From: Jackrogersella multiformis
Lineage: Eukaryota; Ascomycota; Sordariomycetes; Xylariales; Hypoxylaceae
Reading direction: 5' to 3'
DNA length: 64,000 nucleotides
Assembly: GCA_902806575.1 (NCBI GenBank)
Contig: CADCXD010000010.1
Location: 620,001-684,000, forward strand
The position numbers and the translations under genes are program-made. Under the pieces are notes generated by a model. It ran no database searches and was not told where the DNA came from. It worked only from the letters and a program-made list of their open reading frames with translations. Numbering within the stretch: the first letter of the stretch is position 1; every line of letters starts with the position of its first letter. Of the stretch, positions 26,677 to 39,455 are shown piece after piece.

Positions 26677-29621
26677 GGGTTCGGTCCCGGCAAGAGGGAG
26701 AGAGCCTAGAGGTAGGTATTCAGCTGGCCAAGAGGCCTAGTATCGGAGTTCTATACAATACCTACCTATGATAATGTTGGATCGCACGTTAGAGCCATCT
26801 TGGCCCCATGAATTTATGAGTGTGTGATCGGAAAACAAGTGTGTGTATGATGGATGGATGGAATACCTGCATACCTAGCGATGTGCCTTACTTAGGTCGG
26901 TAGTGATTGAGTATTGGATGTCGAAGTGGCTGAGTTGGGAGAGATTTGAGATTTAAATTCGACGGTGCGAGTTGATCGAATAAACAGTATGAGGGGCCCC
27001 GAGAGCTAGGTACCTAGGTACATAGTAATAGCTCATCTACCAATACAAAACTGGTTAGACTCTCTAACTGTGAGATAAGGTTTTGTAGGGTTGCAGCGGG
27101 GTTTTCCCGCCAGGGAATTATTTTCCAATGGTTTGAACTGTTTGGTTTGTTGCTTAACCTTGACTAACTGGGGTATCCTTCAGGGTTTCCATATTCCATG
27201 GACGACCCAAGGGCCGGGCGCAGTCTAGTTCAAATTCAGCCTAGCGCAAAAGCTATGAGTTTATCACAGCTTTACATACCTAGTTTAGTACATACCTACA
27301 TAACTACTTTATGTACCTATACAGTACGTGAGCTTTATAGGTATGACCTTGCCTAGTGTATTTTAAGACTTCCAAAATAGGTTATCTGCATCAAGGTCAA
27401 TCCTTGTAGAGATGCTCTTAAATAGGTACCTGGGTAGGTACAATACAGTTTATGATGTTTAAAAATGGTAAATTAGATTTAAGACGCTGTATCAACTTAT
27501 CTTATTAATTGAAATTTACACAAAATGCATTCACCAGTTGGAAGCCTAATGTATGTGGGTAATCTCATCGAGTCATCGATCGTTTATCTCATCTGCTTCT
27601 AAAAGATTGATTTAATAAATGAAAAACCCCCAATGGTACCTAATTTCGCAAGGTAAGCTTGACGCGTAACAGCCACCTAGTTACCTGTACGGTTTATTGA
27701 TCTGAAAATGGACAAAAATGCGGCTGGGTAGCTGTTCAGCCTCACAGTTCGAGGTGGCATTGGAACGGGATATGATGCCATCGATTCCCCGCCTCATGGG
27801 CCTGGAGACATGCCTTCAATGTAACTTTGCAACGCCAAGCTCTATTGCAGTAGCGGCTGAGACTTGGCCGCAGCGATCGACCCAGTGTTGCTTTCTTGAT
27901 GTAGTACGTTAATATGTACTACATATTAAAATAGGATGAACAGCATCGTGGGGCGGTGCCATGCAATGTACGATGAGAGAAGGATCTTCATTGAGCTGAG
28001 CTACCAAGCCGGAGTGGCTGGAAGCACTGGAGTAGGAGAAATGACATCCCGTCGTGAATTAGTAGGTAGAAGGCAATCTAGTGGTCATTCTAGAAAGAAG
28101 GGAGAGAAAAAAATGCTCGATATCTTACATAGTACGTGGCCTATAGGATCGTCATGCTAGCGACTCAGCTCTAGAACATCCAATGAATACGACCACCGAG
28201 AACGCGGACCAATCCTATGTGAACGGAATCGACCCTACTAGTCCAGGCTTTGGGTTGTTCTCGACCGTCATCTACGGGTAGCTGCCCAATACTGCCCCCC
28301 ACATGTTGGTATGTTACATCGCATCGTCTAATAAGTAACGCCTTACAAATGGAATATTTTCAATTTTGGCGTTTTGTCGCTTGTATGAGCTGCTGTGAGT
28401 TCATCCGCCTTGCCCCGGCTGGGTCCTCGCAAGACTGTACTTATAAATCAGGCCGTCTAGCTGATAAATTAGCATCCCGTATGAATCTTTAGCTTATTTT
28501 CACCCTTTGTAATCAGGCGTGGGACTGACATTTGTTCGATGATGTTGCGGAAGGGATCTACACCTACTTACCTCCCTAAGTTTTCAACGGCTTTCCACTA
28601 GTGGAGATCCCGCTTCGATTTTATAACTAGGCGATCTATATCTCACCCTTACCTAGATCCGACGCGATCGGATTCTTCTTGTTTGTGTCGGGCTAGCTAT
28701 TCCCGTGCTATGGTACTAACGCTATGACTTTGTCAGCGTCGTAGAAAGTGACGATTTGGATCACAAGGCTATAGCAAATGAGCTTCCCTAATCCGATGCG
28801 GGGGTAACAGCTTACAAGCATCTTACAGGCATATGTATGCCGCGCCACAAGTCCCGGCCGTTTCTGTATGCCCTGTCATAAGCTCTTAACGTTCCGCTCA
28901 GCCAATGGCTCACCAAAATTGTAAACAATGTTAGTTTAGGTACGCCGTCTGAGTCAACAAAGTAACCGCCTTGGAAAGAACATGCGACTATATGTACCTA
29001 GGTATGCACTTGAGACTGGCGGTGTAGAAGCAGCCGAGGTCAATATTGGAAGTGTACCTAGCTATGTTTGAGTTTCCTTCTAGCCAAATAAAGATCTTGA
29101 ATAAAATGGGTTGTCATCATGCTCATGATGTTGGTACATAGTCATATCTCTAGAAAGATAAGAAATGAATACTCCCAACCGTCGTAAATCAGTCCATCTT
29201 TAACGCCTCCTGTTTGCAGGACAAACACCAGCCCAAAATGCGAGGTAACATTCTAGGACGATAGCTTAACTTTTGTTCCATCATTTATTCCAACCCAAGC
29301 TTATCGTGTCCTGAAGAAAAAGAAAATCAAGTAACTCCAGCTTATAAACATACCACCCACTTCAGAGCGCCGAAACTCGCTTTCGCTATAGTGAACCCTG
29401 TGGCGCAAGCCAAAGTAGATATCCATAAAGAATAATGTAGGTAATTGTATGAGAATTGAAGACCGTAATTATAATTAGCCGGTCTTGAAACGTATATATC
29501 TTCGTAGGCCGTTTTGACCTATTTTGCGTCACATCGTAATATCGTCCGATAGTATGAGCTCTGGTACTCTCTTCGCGCTAATCGTGATACTAGAACGGGG
29601 TTGGTTTGACCACTCGTAGCT

Positions 29622-30893
29622 TTAGGCCATAAAGGTCATGTCGCCTTTTCTGTGGCTGATTACATCGAGGGTAGACCCTAGATTCTGTCCAAGGTAACCA
29701 ATCATGGCCTTGGTGACGTCCGGTACGTCAGAGAAATCAGTACAGACCACTTCCCGGAATCTAGAGTAGACCTCTTCTAGTTTGCGGAGCTCCCTAGCTA
29801 AAATTTCAAGCTCTAGCCATTTCCCATCTTCACTGTTGAGCTGGTATACGCCCAGGCTGACCCCTGGGTTGTTTCCTGGGTTGTTCTGGGCCATGCCCAA
29901 GCCTCCAGCTTCGAAATATGAGTGAGAGGCGGTTTTGTAAAACGACGTGATTTTGCCGATCACGGTGGCTAGGAGCATGATTGCAGTGTGCGTACCAGAC
30001 CGACTCATGCATTTGGTGCAGGATAGCATAGCTGCACATCCTTCGACCGCCTTTCGGTTGAGAGTCAAGACGAAGTCAAAAGGTGGCGACGCTGGAGAAG
30101 AAGCGTTGTGCAATGCTTGGAGAGAATACAGACAGGCCGTAAAGCAGGTACAGGAACCGCCATTAATAGTGGATGATGATGATGATCTGTGACGTGGGCC
30201 AGCTGGTCTCATCGTAGGCGTCGTTGTTGGGCTGGGGAAATAGTTTGAGGACATGCTTGTTGGGGTCGGCACCTGGCTGTATGCAATCATGTCGTGTGAA
30301 ACTGGGTCGGTCCACGCCATCGGCGTTGACATGGATAAGTCAAACGACGGAGATCGCATCTGGGCGCCGGGCATAGGACCTGTTGTGACGGGAATATCGC
30401 TAAAAGTCGTACACGAAAGATCTGTGGGGGGAGTCCATGGCATCGTTGATGAATACATTTCTGGCGGGGCAGACATCGGATCCTGGTCGCTCATAGCTCT
30501 ATCCTCGACCCCAAGCATAGCAAGTCCTGTCGATATTGATGGATTTCGACTAAGACTGCCGTCGATACTAGTAGGAGGTGTGGTCCATCCCGTTTCGAAA
30601 CTAAACATATGTTCCGGTGGTGTTTGATGAGCTGGGGAATATGTGATTCCCTTGTCCTCTATCAGACCATGATGCATCTGCTGCATATCTTGGGGCGCAT
30701 TCGCGTGAGTGTTTCCATTGTGCTCAGATTTGGGCTTGCCTGCCCTGCTCGAAGGCGAATAACGACATTCGATGCCACAAGCCAGGCAGCGAGAACATAT
30801 TGGTCGAGCCTTGGAACATTTGACCTTGGCTAAGAAGCACCCGTCGCATGAAGCTCGGAGTCGAGGTTGACGAGCCTTTGTGGATGAGGCCAT
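29622..30893 (-). CDS. AflR-like Zn2Cys6 transcription factor (second melanin-cluster regulator)
   Basis: Nuclear fungal binuclear-cluster regulator of 423 aa, single exon. The DNA-binding domain lies at the N-terminus: C16, C19, C26, C33, C36 and C43, spaced C-x2-C-x6-C-x6-C-x2-C-x6-C, the AflR-type spacing. A basic RAGKPKS stretch follows. The middle is Pro/Ser/Thr/Met-rich and disordered-looking. The last 170 residues carry a Cys-containing helical region (GGSCTCFTACLYSLQALHN, later LSCTKCM) like the regulatory domain of AflR-family proteins. I chose the ATG at 30893 (MASSTKARQP, context CACGATGG); the frame stays open further upstream only to a non-ATG codon. Its place between the reductase and the PKS matches pfmaF of Pestalotiopsis fici as I recall it. 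Target genes cannot be read from the sequence. Confidence 0.88.
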   Translation of the reverse strand: MASSTKARQPRLRASCDGCFLAKVKCSKARPICSRCLACGIECRYSPSSRAGKPKSEHNGNTHANAPQDMQQMHHGLIEDKGITYSPAHQTPPEHMFSFETGWTTPPTSIDGSLSRNPSISTGLAMLGVEDRAMSDQDPMSAPPEMYSSTMPWTPPTDLSCTTFSDIPVTTGPMPGAQMRSPSFDLSMSTPMAWTDPVSHDMIAYSQVPTPTSMSSNYFPSPTTTPTMRPAGPRHRSSSSSTINGGSCTCFTACLYSLQALHNASSPASPPFDFVLTLNRKAVEGCAAMLSCTKCMSRSGTHTAIMLLATVIGKITSFYKTASHSYFEAGGLGMAQNNPGNNPGVSLGVYQLNSEDGKWLELEILARELRKLEEVYSRFREVVCTDFSDVPDVTKAMIGYLGQNLGSTLDVISHRKGDMTFMA

Positions 30894-32622
30894 CGTGACG
30901 CCAATATCTATCGATGTCAAAAATAGGCAAGTTATCGCGTAGGCAGGATTTCAGTCTTCATATGGAACGGCGGTGGACATAATTTGGGAAGAAGACGAGA
31001 TGAGGTGTAGCGAGGGTAGTATTATAAAATATTATATGTATGATGGTACTAACGTGCGGTAGTACGAAGGTTACAATGGAGTGACTTGATGGCCAAGGCA
31101 GAAACAAAGTAGGGAACTAGACCGCTTCGAATGCTGACGGAGAACACACGACGTACGTTATGCCCGGTACCAGTCGAGCAGAAAGGTAAAAGCAACAAGA
31201 ACCAAGCTGACTGGTCTAGAAGGGAGTTTATGAAGGATGTAAGAGATGTGCAGAGACATAAGATAGACGACAGGGAGTCTGCTTAGAGTGTACAAGGACC
31301 CGGATAAAAAGGCTCAAGGGACTGACTAAAACCGGATTTGGTCTTAGGGAAAGGTAGTGAGAGATAGACCCACATGAAATACGTAGGTTGTCAGAGAGGG
31401 TTCTTGGTAGAAGCCCAATAGACGAAGGTGGTGCCTGTAGCCATGAATACCGGGGTGGAGCGGATTTCGAGGAGGGATCTGACTGGTCGGGCGACTTGGA
31501 CTTATTGAATTGTTAGTAGTATAAGCGGAAATGAAGCCATAAGGGAAAAGAAGAGTTAGCAAACCTGAGCAGAATGGTAGAACTCATGCGTATATATGAA
31601 TAAGGTGGCTGACTCTGACTGGGGTGGCTGTCAGCTTGGTGTGGAAGAACACCAAAGGGACACTGCCCTCTCTTCCTACTGACTGATATTATGAGGTAAT
31701 TCATCTAGCACAAAAGACCAAGACCTACGATGCCTCGGTAGCCTCAGTAGCCTTTTCATATACCTACCTACCTAGGCACCTAAGGTAGTGGCGAATATAC
31801 CTCCCCCGGATTGTCGGGTGATGTTACCAATAGCTTGGGTATTAGTTACCGAGAGGTTTCTCAAGCAGATTCGACTTTGATGAAATTGAATGCAACCAAT
31901 AGCTTGGACGAATATAATTATTGATTGGTCCTAGTCTAATAGGCCAAACGTGGTTCGTAGATAATGCGCATTGTGTATCAACACCAGCCCCAGAGTGTAG
32001 TACTTTGATAGATCTGGCATGAGAGCAATCAGAGAAATATGGGTTGTATCGGTATGTCAAATGAGAAGAGCTTGTGCAATAGCATGCTGTGTATCTTCGA
32101 CACTCGACACCGCGCTGAACCACTATAATGAGGCGATCTTGGGAGTAATATGCTCACTGTGATACGCATAATATGGGGAGAGATAACAGCAACGGAGCTG
32201 TAAGAATCAACTACACATGATTGACGAAGCACCCGAAGAGGGGTCTCCATGGACAGGGTTTGGACGACGAATGCTTGGCTGGCTGGATGACTCTGTATAG
32301 CCATAGGTAGATCTGTCCGAGCCGGAACGGGATAGAGTCGAAGCTGGCGTAGACTTATGCAGGTGTATTTCACCGCACCGCACCATTGATGTCTTTGGCC
32401 TAAGGGAAAGATGTATGTCAATGTTTAGCAGACGGGTCCCTGAGCTATCTTGCAGTATGTAATGAGGAAGATGAGGCTCGGGCCCGAGAAATCGACAGTT
32501 TCACTGCAGATAAAAAGAGTAGGAATCCGATACTGGCAATTCAAGCTCAGAAAAGGCCATAACTTCCGATTTAGATGAAAGAAAAGTTTGTCTAATAGCT
32601 CCTGATCAGGGGTTCGAATATC

Positions 32623-32824
32623 TACCTAGGTAGGTAGGTATTTATTAACAACAATATCATTGACGTGATCACATCTGCAGGTTTCGATCATCAAAATCTT
32701 CTTTGTAAAAGGAACATTGGAACCATAAAAAGGAACCCAGGTAGGTTATGTACCTAAGGTAGGTAAGATTAAGTACCTAGGTACCTTTCCTTTTCCCTTT
32801 CCCTACCTACCTAGCCTAGGTACT
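32623..32824. repeat. AvrII-palindrome motif cluster
   Basis: Dense run of the dispersed motif: ACCTAGGTAGGTAGGTA at 32624-32640, then GGTAGG, TACCTAAGGTAGGTA, GTACCTAGGTACC and CTACCTACCTAG with CCTAGGTAC between 32738 and 32824. Confidence 0.75.
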
Positions 32825-32977
32825 TAACTTTTGCTTGCAACCGTAGTAATGACAAAACAGGGAATCGGCTGTCATCGGGGTAATTGCATAAGTCCCATAG
32901 TAATTTTAGTGCATCTTACCTAAGGCAGGTACAATCGGCATTCGGAATTAAATAGCCGGAGTAGCTTTCCCATGTCT

Positions 32978-33004
32978 CCCATAATTCCCATAATTCCCAT
33001 AATA
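32978..33004. repeat. Three tandem copies of CCCATAATT
   Basis: Nine-base unit repeated head to tail at 32978, 32987 and 32996, the last with one change. Short slippage-type repeat. Confidence 0.85.
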
Positions 33005-36000
33005 CCACCTACCTAAGCTTTAAGGTTAGTTATGGAGATGGCCCGTGCTCGAGACCGTTAAACATCTAGAGTCGAATCGAAACCAAAGCGGTTCCTTAAC
33101 TTTCTACCTATCGTCTCCATCCTCTCATCCTCTCCATCCTCTTTTGAGCAGAGCCTCATTCGACGTATTGTAATAAGAACAGTCACATATCTCTAGATAC
33201 CTATATCTTTATTTATATATCTACCTCACTGTGTTTATTTTACAGTTCATTCCAGATGTGTTTTCTATCATAATCCTCCATCTTAGTGATACATCTAAAA
33301 GTGTTTGACGATTTCTTACTCAGCCTCAGCCCTACGGATCCTTCAGCACCATTCAAACACGCGTGCATCCATCGGTCACAAAGGTCACAATGACGACCTC
33401 GAGTATTCATGTCATGGCTGCCTCTAGTTCTCTATCCAGGTAGTTACCAACATCCAGTTACATCGGCAACCGGAGGAATCGCGTTCACTCATGCTCGGAA
33501 TTATTCATCATATTTAGCTCGCCGCGTTGAGATATGCCGAGTGGCAACCTAAGCAGCTGTGGAACTCCTAAGGCAATGATTGGTCTTGTTACTCGTTATC
33601 TATTATTTGGGATTCTCTGGTGCAGCTCAACAAGCACATTTTTACGCCTTCGTAACTTCCATCCCGCCGATAAGATAGTTTCGTCTTTGCCCAAATGGTC
33701 CTCTTGGTGTGGTGGGCTCTATGGTGGTTCCATCAAGTTTCTCGGACCTCCGTCACGCATCAGGCGATGTAGTCGAGTTCGCCATCGTCTCGAGCGAATT
33801 GTCTTCGAAACAACGAAGATGTTGTGTGTCCAACCCAGGAACGGTGCCTCGTCATCCTCTTCGAGAGAATCCATCAAGTATGTCTACTTCACTAAGGAAT
33901 ATAGGCAGGATCCTATCCGTGGGTGGCCTATCCGGCTTCATGGCCCTGATCTTATATGTCCTATGTTCTGAGTAAGCTAGAGCAAGGTCGAACGTGCTGT
34001 TACTCAGTGGTGTTTGAGTAGCTCTATATAGCACCCGAATTCGGTCGATTGGCTTAGAATTAAGCCATCAGGACCCAAACTCAGCCCAACAAACAGGAAG
34101 TCAATATGGGGAAGCGCTAATAAGATTTGTCGGTATACATACCTAAGGCGAAAGCCCAAAGAGCATTTCTTGAATTGTTTCTTGCACTTCGACCAAGCAT
34201 ACCCTGGGAAGTGGGCACTGTCGAGCTACTTGTGGCTGCTATTCAGCTAGCCCTTGTCCAATGGTTTCCTTCTTTACGCAGCCTCCCAGGTCACGGTTTA
34301 GGAAACCACAGTGGTTCGCCGACGCCATCCCTCCCCGGTTGCATCCCGACGCAGACCATTGACCTCACCGATAAGGCTTGGCCAGGAACGATAGCAGAGG
34401 AACTTATTCTATAGCTCTAGGTGCTACCCGCTCGTTGCCCTTGGCTCGAGCTACTTGTTTCGCTAGCACATCCCACGAGGCTACCAACTCTAAAAAGGAT
34501 CTACAAGCTGTCTTCCACTAGATGCATCAGATATCGGATTTGTAAACCCTCGCCTCTTGGCTACTTGGCGAATATCTTAGGTGGACATCCTGGTACAGAT
34601 CACCCCTTAGGAAATGCTTCGCGCCTTTGCCTCGAGGAACCTCTAGTGAGATAAGACAGCCCTTATCTTGAAAAACGACTTTTTTATAGGAACGACATTC
34701 GGTTCCTAAATCTACTCAAACCTGGATTATTTTAGGACGATGAGTATACTAACGGAATCTCGGTCTTCTAGACATACCGCACCCGATAGGATCTAGTGAC
34801 CCCTATACACATCTAGACAGGGAAACCAGGGAAACTTATCCCAGTTCTGAGGTTGTCTACAAGTCGTATGATGACTATAGTACGGCTGACATCGGAAAGA
34901 ATGGCAGAAAACCCCAAAGTAGACTAGCGGCTAATTCTTTGGACCCCGTATCCATGACTTTGGCACAACGTAGGACACCCTTGTTCCATCGTACATACAT
35001 GAAGCTTTCGACCCTTTTCGGTTTTGTGCCGGCTGGGGGGTAGAGGTTGTAGTCGACAAAGAATGTTCAGGTGTGACGATGGTCCCGAGCAACGCATTAG
35101 AACATCCATTTACATGCTTTTCAACCTAGTCCTATAGCTGCTACATCTCGCAGCACCTAGGTTTTACATTTGTTCGATGAGCCCCTTGCGTTGCCAACCT
35201 TTGGAAGTCAACAATAGATAAGAAATTCTCAACAATGAGACTTTGCCCTGTGTAGGACCTTGCTGGACAATCGGACGGCACTATCCCAAGATATCGACAA
35301 TAATGTCCACGAGGTTACTACTCGAACTACCGATAAAGACTGAATGAGTAGTTTTGCAAATGGAGTCGTTCGAAACTACACGTGAGGGATAGCTGATGTA
35401 CTGCTTGGCTGGAATCGTCATCGCTCATCATCGTATACAACTTAGACCCTGCAACAACTAGTTAATATGAGATGGATCTCATTGACGCCAATGACGACAT
35501 CTCCTGCATAAGGTTCATAGTTGATGGCGGACACAACTACAGTCCATACCTATCTAATGCGCTTGCGCTTCGAACGCCTTCTGACCCCCCGCGATGGGTT
35601 CGGATGAGTATAGATGTTGTGTATGCTAGGACAACATGTCCGCTAGAGCGTAGTATCTACTGTTCTAGTCTACTATTCAACTGTATTACATAGGCTACAG
35701 TTGAACCACAAAACCACCGGTTACTAGATGCTAGAAGCGTTACCTCGGCGGCCCGAAACTTCTATACCAAATCGCTCACTCTCATAAGACCTCGCCTTGG
35801 CTAATAGATACGGATTAAGGGGTTACCCTTGACTTCAGACTTACAGATCTCAAAGCCAAACTACGAAACTAGTCTTTCATTCTACTAGGTTCCTAATACA
35901 GATACGTCTATTGGGTTTAAGGAGTCCGTATTAGATAGTACCTACGTGCGGGGCATAATGTTCTTCAACTCACTTAGGCACACAGTCCTACGTTCCTCGG

Positions 36001-38023
36001 CAATGGCTGAAAACGTTATGCATTTTAGTACAGTAAACTTTACCTGCTCGATCAAGTCTTAGTAACTATGATCGGCAGGGAGTTCTTATGCGCCAGCTCC
36101 GAGTCTCTTTAAAAGCATAATGTATTACACGTCCCGGCTAGGCTCTCCGGCCGGAGGATATTCTTGCACTTATGGGCGGGTAAGAACGGCAGAGGATGTT
36201 AGATGCTCGGCATTTGGATGGCGATGGAGCTAAAAATTGAAGAACTACTTCGGAAATTACCATGCCTCCGACTGAACCACTTCACCTGAAATATTCCGAG
36301 TCGCTGGAAATTACCAGGTTTTACTGGGAGGGAAGTGTTAGGATATGACGAGCATTGATCCTCGACGCTTACTCGGGCGTACTCGGGACATGAGGGATGG
36401 AGGGACTTTAGATGGTGTTGTCCTCCAAGCCTTTGGTTACGCGGCATCCCAAGCTCGGACGAACCTGCAAGGTGCCCCGTTCTATTCATCAGACACGGCC
36501 GCACGAGATTTCGTGGAACTCCGTGTCGGCCCAACTAAGATATGCAATTAATTCACGACAGCGTCACAGAGAAGCACAACCAGGCCCCGTGAAGCTGCGG
36601 GAGCCAATGATGTTCTCTCTATCGGCCATGCTATTGCATTTGGGCCTGTGAGATCAAAACCCGATATGCTTCGCACCCACAGTTTCTTCGCTCTTTTACC
36701 TTTGCCTTTTTATTTTCTCAGCCCGCACACCAAGCTTGGTTTAGAACCATTGCTAGGTCTACATACGCTACCACGGATGATCGTCGAGCTGTCTAAGTGA
36801 TCAACGACGGGAATTTGCAGACATCTACAGCGGGGGAACATGCCGTACGTCTCTCGTATCTAGCCGATGCATCGACCCGTCGAAGGAAAAGAAGGCGTAC
36901 AGGAGGCTCAATAATACTCATTGTGACCATATGCTTTTTATTTTTTTATTTTTTTCTAATCTTGGCCCTATTTGGGAATGTCGCTAAGTCATCATGACAG
37001 TAGGAAAACATGGCGGGATAGCTATGTTTACCAAACAGGAAATCGAAGACTGCAACTAGCAAGTTTTCCTTGCCCTTTTCGAAAGTCTTTGACGTCAATC
37101 ATCAGATAGAGTGAAGACACGGGTAGAGGGTTCCGGTTTCACAAGCTAATAGAGGAGGAATTGTCCAATAGAAACGAGGGATCCCGATGAAACTTCGAGT
37201 ACGGGAAGGAAAAAGAAAGAAGGGGATCCCAATCCAGGCTGCTCTAAAAAACATCACAGGGGGGATGAACACACGCCCCCAGGGACACCCTCCTAGCTGC
37301 CCGCCTTCTTCTTTTTCTTCTCCTTTCCTCTTTAGCGCACCTACGCAACGCCATCGCAACATGTAGCTCTCTACTTACCGCCATCGCTCGGCGGCATTCG
37401 TATCGTTAGCTCGCGAACCTATTTGCTGCTGTGGCACGTGAATCCTCTTACCACCCTCCCACCCCCCTTTTTCTTTATTTCTCTTCTAACTCGAACGCAA
37501 ACCTAGGAGTGGCTGCTGGATGATTCCGCGCGGGGGGGCCAAGCCCTGGAGCTATTGATTCATGAATCATTGGCATCTCGTGCATACGTACATAGAGGGG
37601 TCGCATCGAAACGTGGTGTTTCTCCTCCGCGCATGCTGCCCGCTGCCGTGACACCCCAGCATTTTGGGGTTAGGGTTGCGGTCGGATTGGGCTGCCTTGC
37701 CTGGGATAGGAGGAAAGAGAGCGCGGCCGCGCAGCAGTCAAGGTTGATTTTTGATATCTACAAGGCGGCATATGCGATATGATATGTGCTAGGTAGGTCG
37801 CGAGAAGCACGACGCAGGCCGCTATAGCCGAGACCCATTCAGTCTCTTATCTCGGAGCGCAGATGCTCGACATGTTTGTTTTCAAGTATGGGCTGGATTG
37901 TCATCTCGCCCTCTTAGTTAACAGTCGAGTATAGGGGCCAAGAGAGGTATAGCAGGGGCTAGAGGGTCTATTCCGTAGAGCATGAGGGGCGTGTCGACAA
38001 GGAGTGTAGTCGCAATAAAGACA

Positions 38024-38045
38024 TACCTACCTAGGTAGGTACCTA
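38024..38045. repeat. Full-length 18-bp palindrome, second perfect copy
   Basis: The first 18 bases are identical to the palindrome at 19851-19868 and are followed by CCTA. It lies 1.4 kb beyond the 3' end of the PKS. Confidence 0.9.
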
Positions 38046-39455
38046 TGATTCTGGTTTCTCCCATCTCTTCTATTCTACAATACAGGCATAACCATGACTA
38101 CCTAGGTATGTATGCAGTCAGGTCGCACGCCATACCTTGCTCCGAGTCAAGGGAACCCGACGGATCAAGCATGGCGTCGACTGTCGTGCACCCTCTCCCA
38201 TTTCCTTCCTTGGTTTCGCCCCATGCGGCCTCCCGACAACCCAGACATGCCGTGCCCTCGCGCCGTGACATGCCGCGACCATATACCTGCGACGCTACAG
38301 GTTTGGCGATCATGAGAGCGAGCGCCACGACGGCAAGCTCAGCAGAGCTCAGAGGATTCAGGTAGGAATCAATCGCCACTCCGCGACGGGGCGAGTGGTG
38401 GTTTTGCGGCACCGCCGGAGATAGTGGCGATAACCGGCCTTCTAGAAGCGCAAAGCGTCCACCCACCTGTGAGGCCAAGAGGCGCGAGGGCCCGGCGTGC
38501 ATCGCCGGTTTCGAATCCCGCGTGGGCTCTGACGTAAGTAGATCCAACGCCGCCGGCTGTTAGAGAATTGCGGATGGGTGGGGGGACCCAGGGAGTGAGC
38601 AGCGATATCGTTCATGATGCCTATCTAAACAAAGATCATGTTTGGCTTCCATAGAGATGACTGGCTATTAGGTCCGGTGTGGCCGGGATGGCATATCCAA
38701 GTGAGCTCCAGATTACCTCGACGGACATCTAGACGTCTCGAGGAATGCAGGATACTTCCGAGTTAGGTACGGTTTGGATAGGTAGGTAGTATTATGAGGG
38801 TATCTACATCGATAGCATGATAGCCACGACAGCATAGACGACATATAAGTCCATGACTGGTGATATTTAGCGACTTTCAAGATAAGCAGACGAACAAATC
38901 GTGCTTAGGAAATAAGTGGAACGCGGCACCAACGAAGTAAGACTGTGTCTGTGTTAAAAGAAATCGAATGGTGCTGATATCGACGTCGAACAATGCCAAT
39001 GCAGTGAGCGTGTCACGGTGAGACTGTTACAGTGAAGCATAGTCATAAGCAGAAGAAGTCATGAATACCAGGCAGTTCGGTATGAGAGATAATATGAAGA
39101 ATCTATATATGAATTTCTTGAATACTCGTATTTGTGTGTGTGTCGAGCTCCTCGTCTAAATGAGAGGTTGATTGAATACATGATAGTAGCCCAAGAGCAC
39201 CTACATATGTATCCACGATCCGCATCTGCGACGCACACGTCTATAAGTCCCGATCTCCATCCCACATACAACGCCGACTCCCTATAGTGACTGTAAAGAG
39301 TCCGACGATATTAAAAGCCCGAATCGTCATCAGCCATGCCAACAAATGAGCGTGAACCTAGGAAGATACTATATACAATGGGAAGTTGTGCTCTTACACG
39401 GGTGAGACAAGGGAAGTGAAGGGAAGGAGTGAGATTGCTGAAGCGAAGAGGAGGC

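Larger units (their letters stand above)
22135..29621. other. Gene-free region between the reductase and the AflR-like regulator
   Basis: No complete gene is recognisable in about 7.5 kb. It contains palindrome clusters (22269, 22372, 22806-22831, 22924-22953, 25305, 27005-27021, 27270-27440 and 28994), an octamer tandem repeat at 26631-26676 and a TA-rich stretch around 27260-27620. Two minus-strand frames at 24610-24890 and 24993-25205 have protein-like composition and may be a decayed gene, but no family could be assigned. Confidence 0.55.
30894..39455. other. Gene-free region between the AflR-like regulator and the PKS
   Basis: The longest gene-poor gap inside the melanin locus, about 8.6 kb. 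The regulator's promoter is expected near 30894-31200; an AT-rich TATAATATTTTATAATA stretch (minus strand) lies at about 31020-31036. Palindrome clusters occur at 31760-31790, 32623-32824, 38024-38045 and 38099-38106, and a 9-bp tandem at 32978-33004. Short plus-strand frames at 33534-33975, 34127-34414 and 34421-34654 follow each other in different phases and could be a relic gene, but none shows a domain. A GC-rich patch at 38150-38540 is open on both strands with no recognisable product. Confidence 0.55.

Noticed and set aside
38455..38530. tRNA-like patch with GGTTTCGAATCCCGC and a GGCCAAGAGG stretch
   Set aside because: Only the T-loop core resembles a tRNA. The T stem has a mismatch, the anticodon arm does not fit and the acceptor arms do not pair over seven bases.
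38098..38547. 149-codon minus-strand frame in a GC-rich patch
   Set aside because: Open on both strands through base composition; no recognisable domain or promoter.
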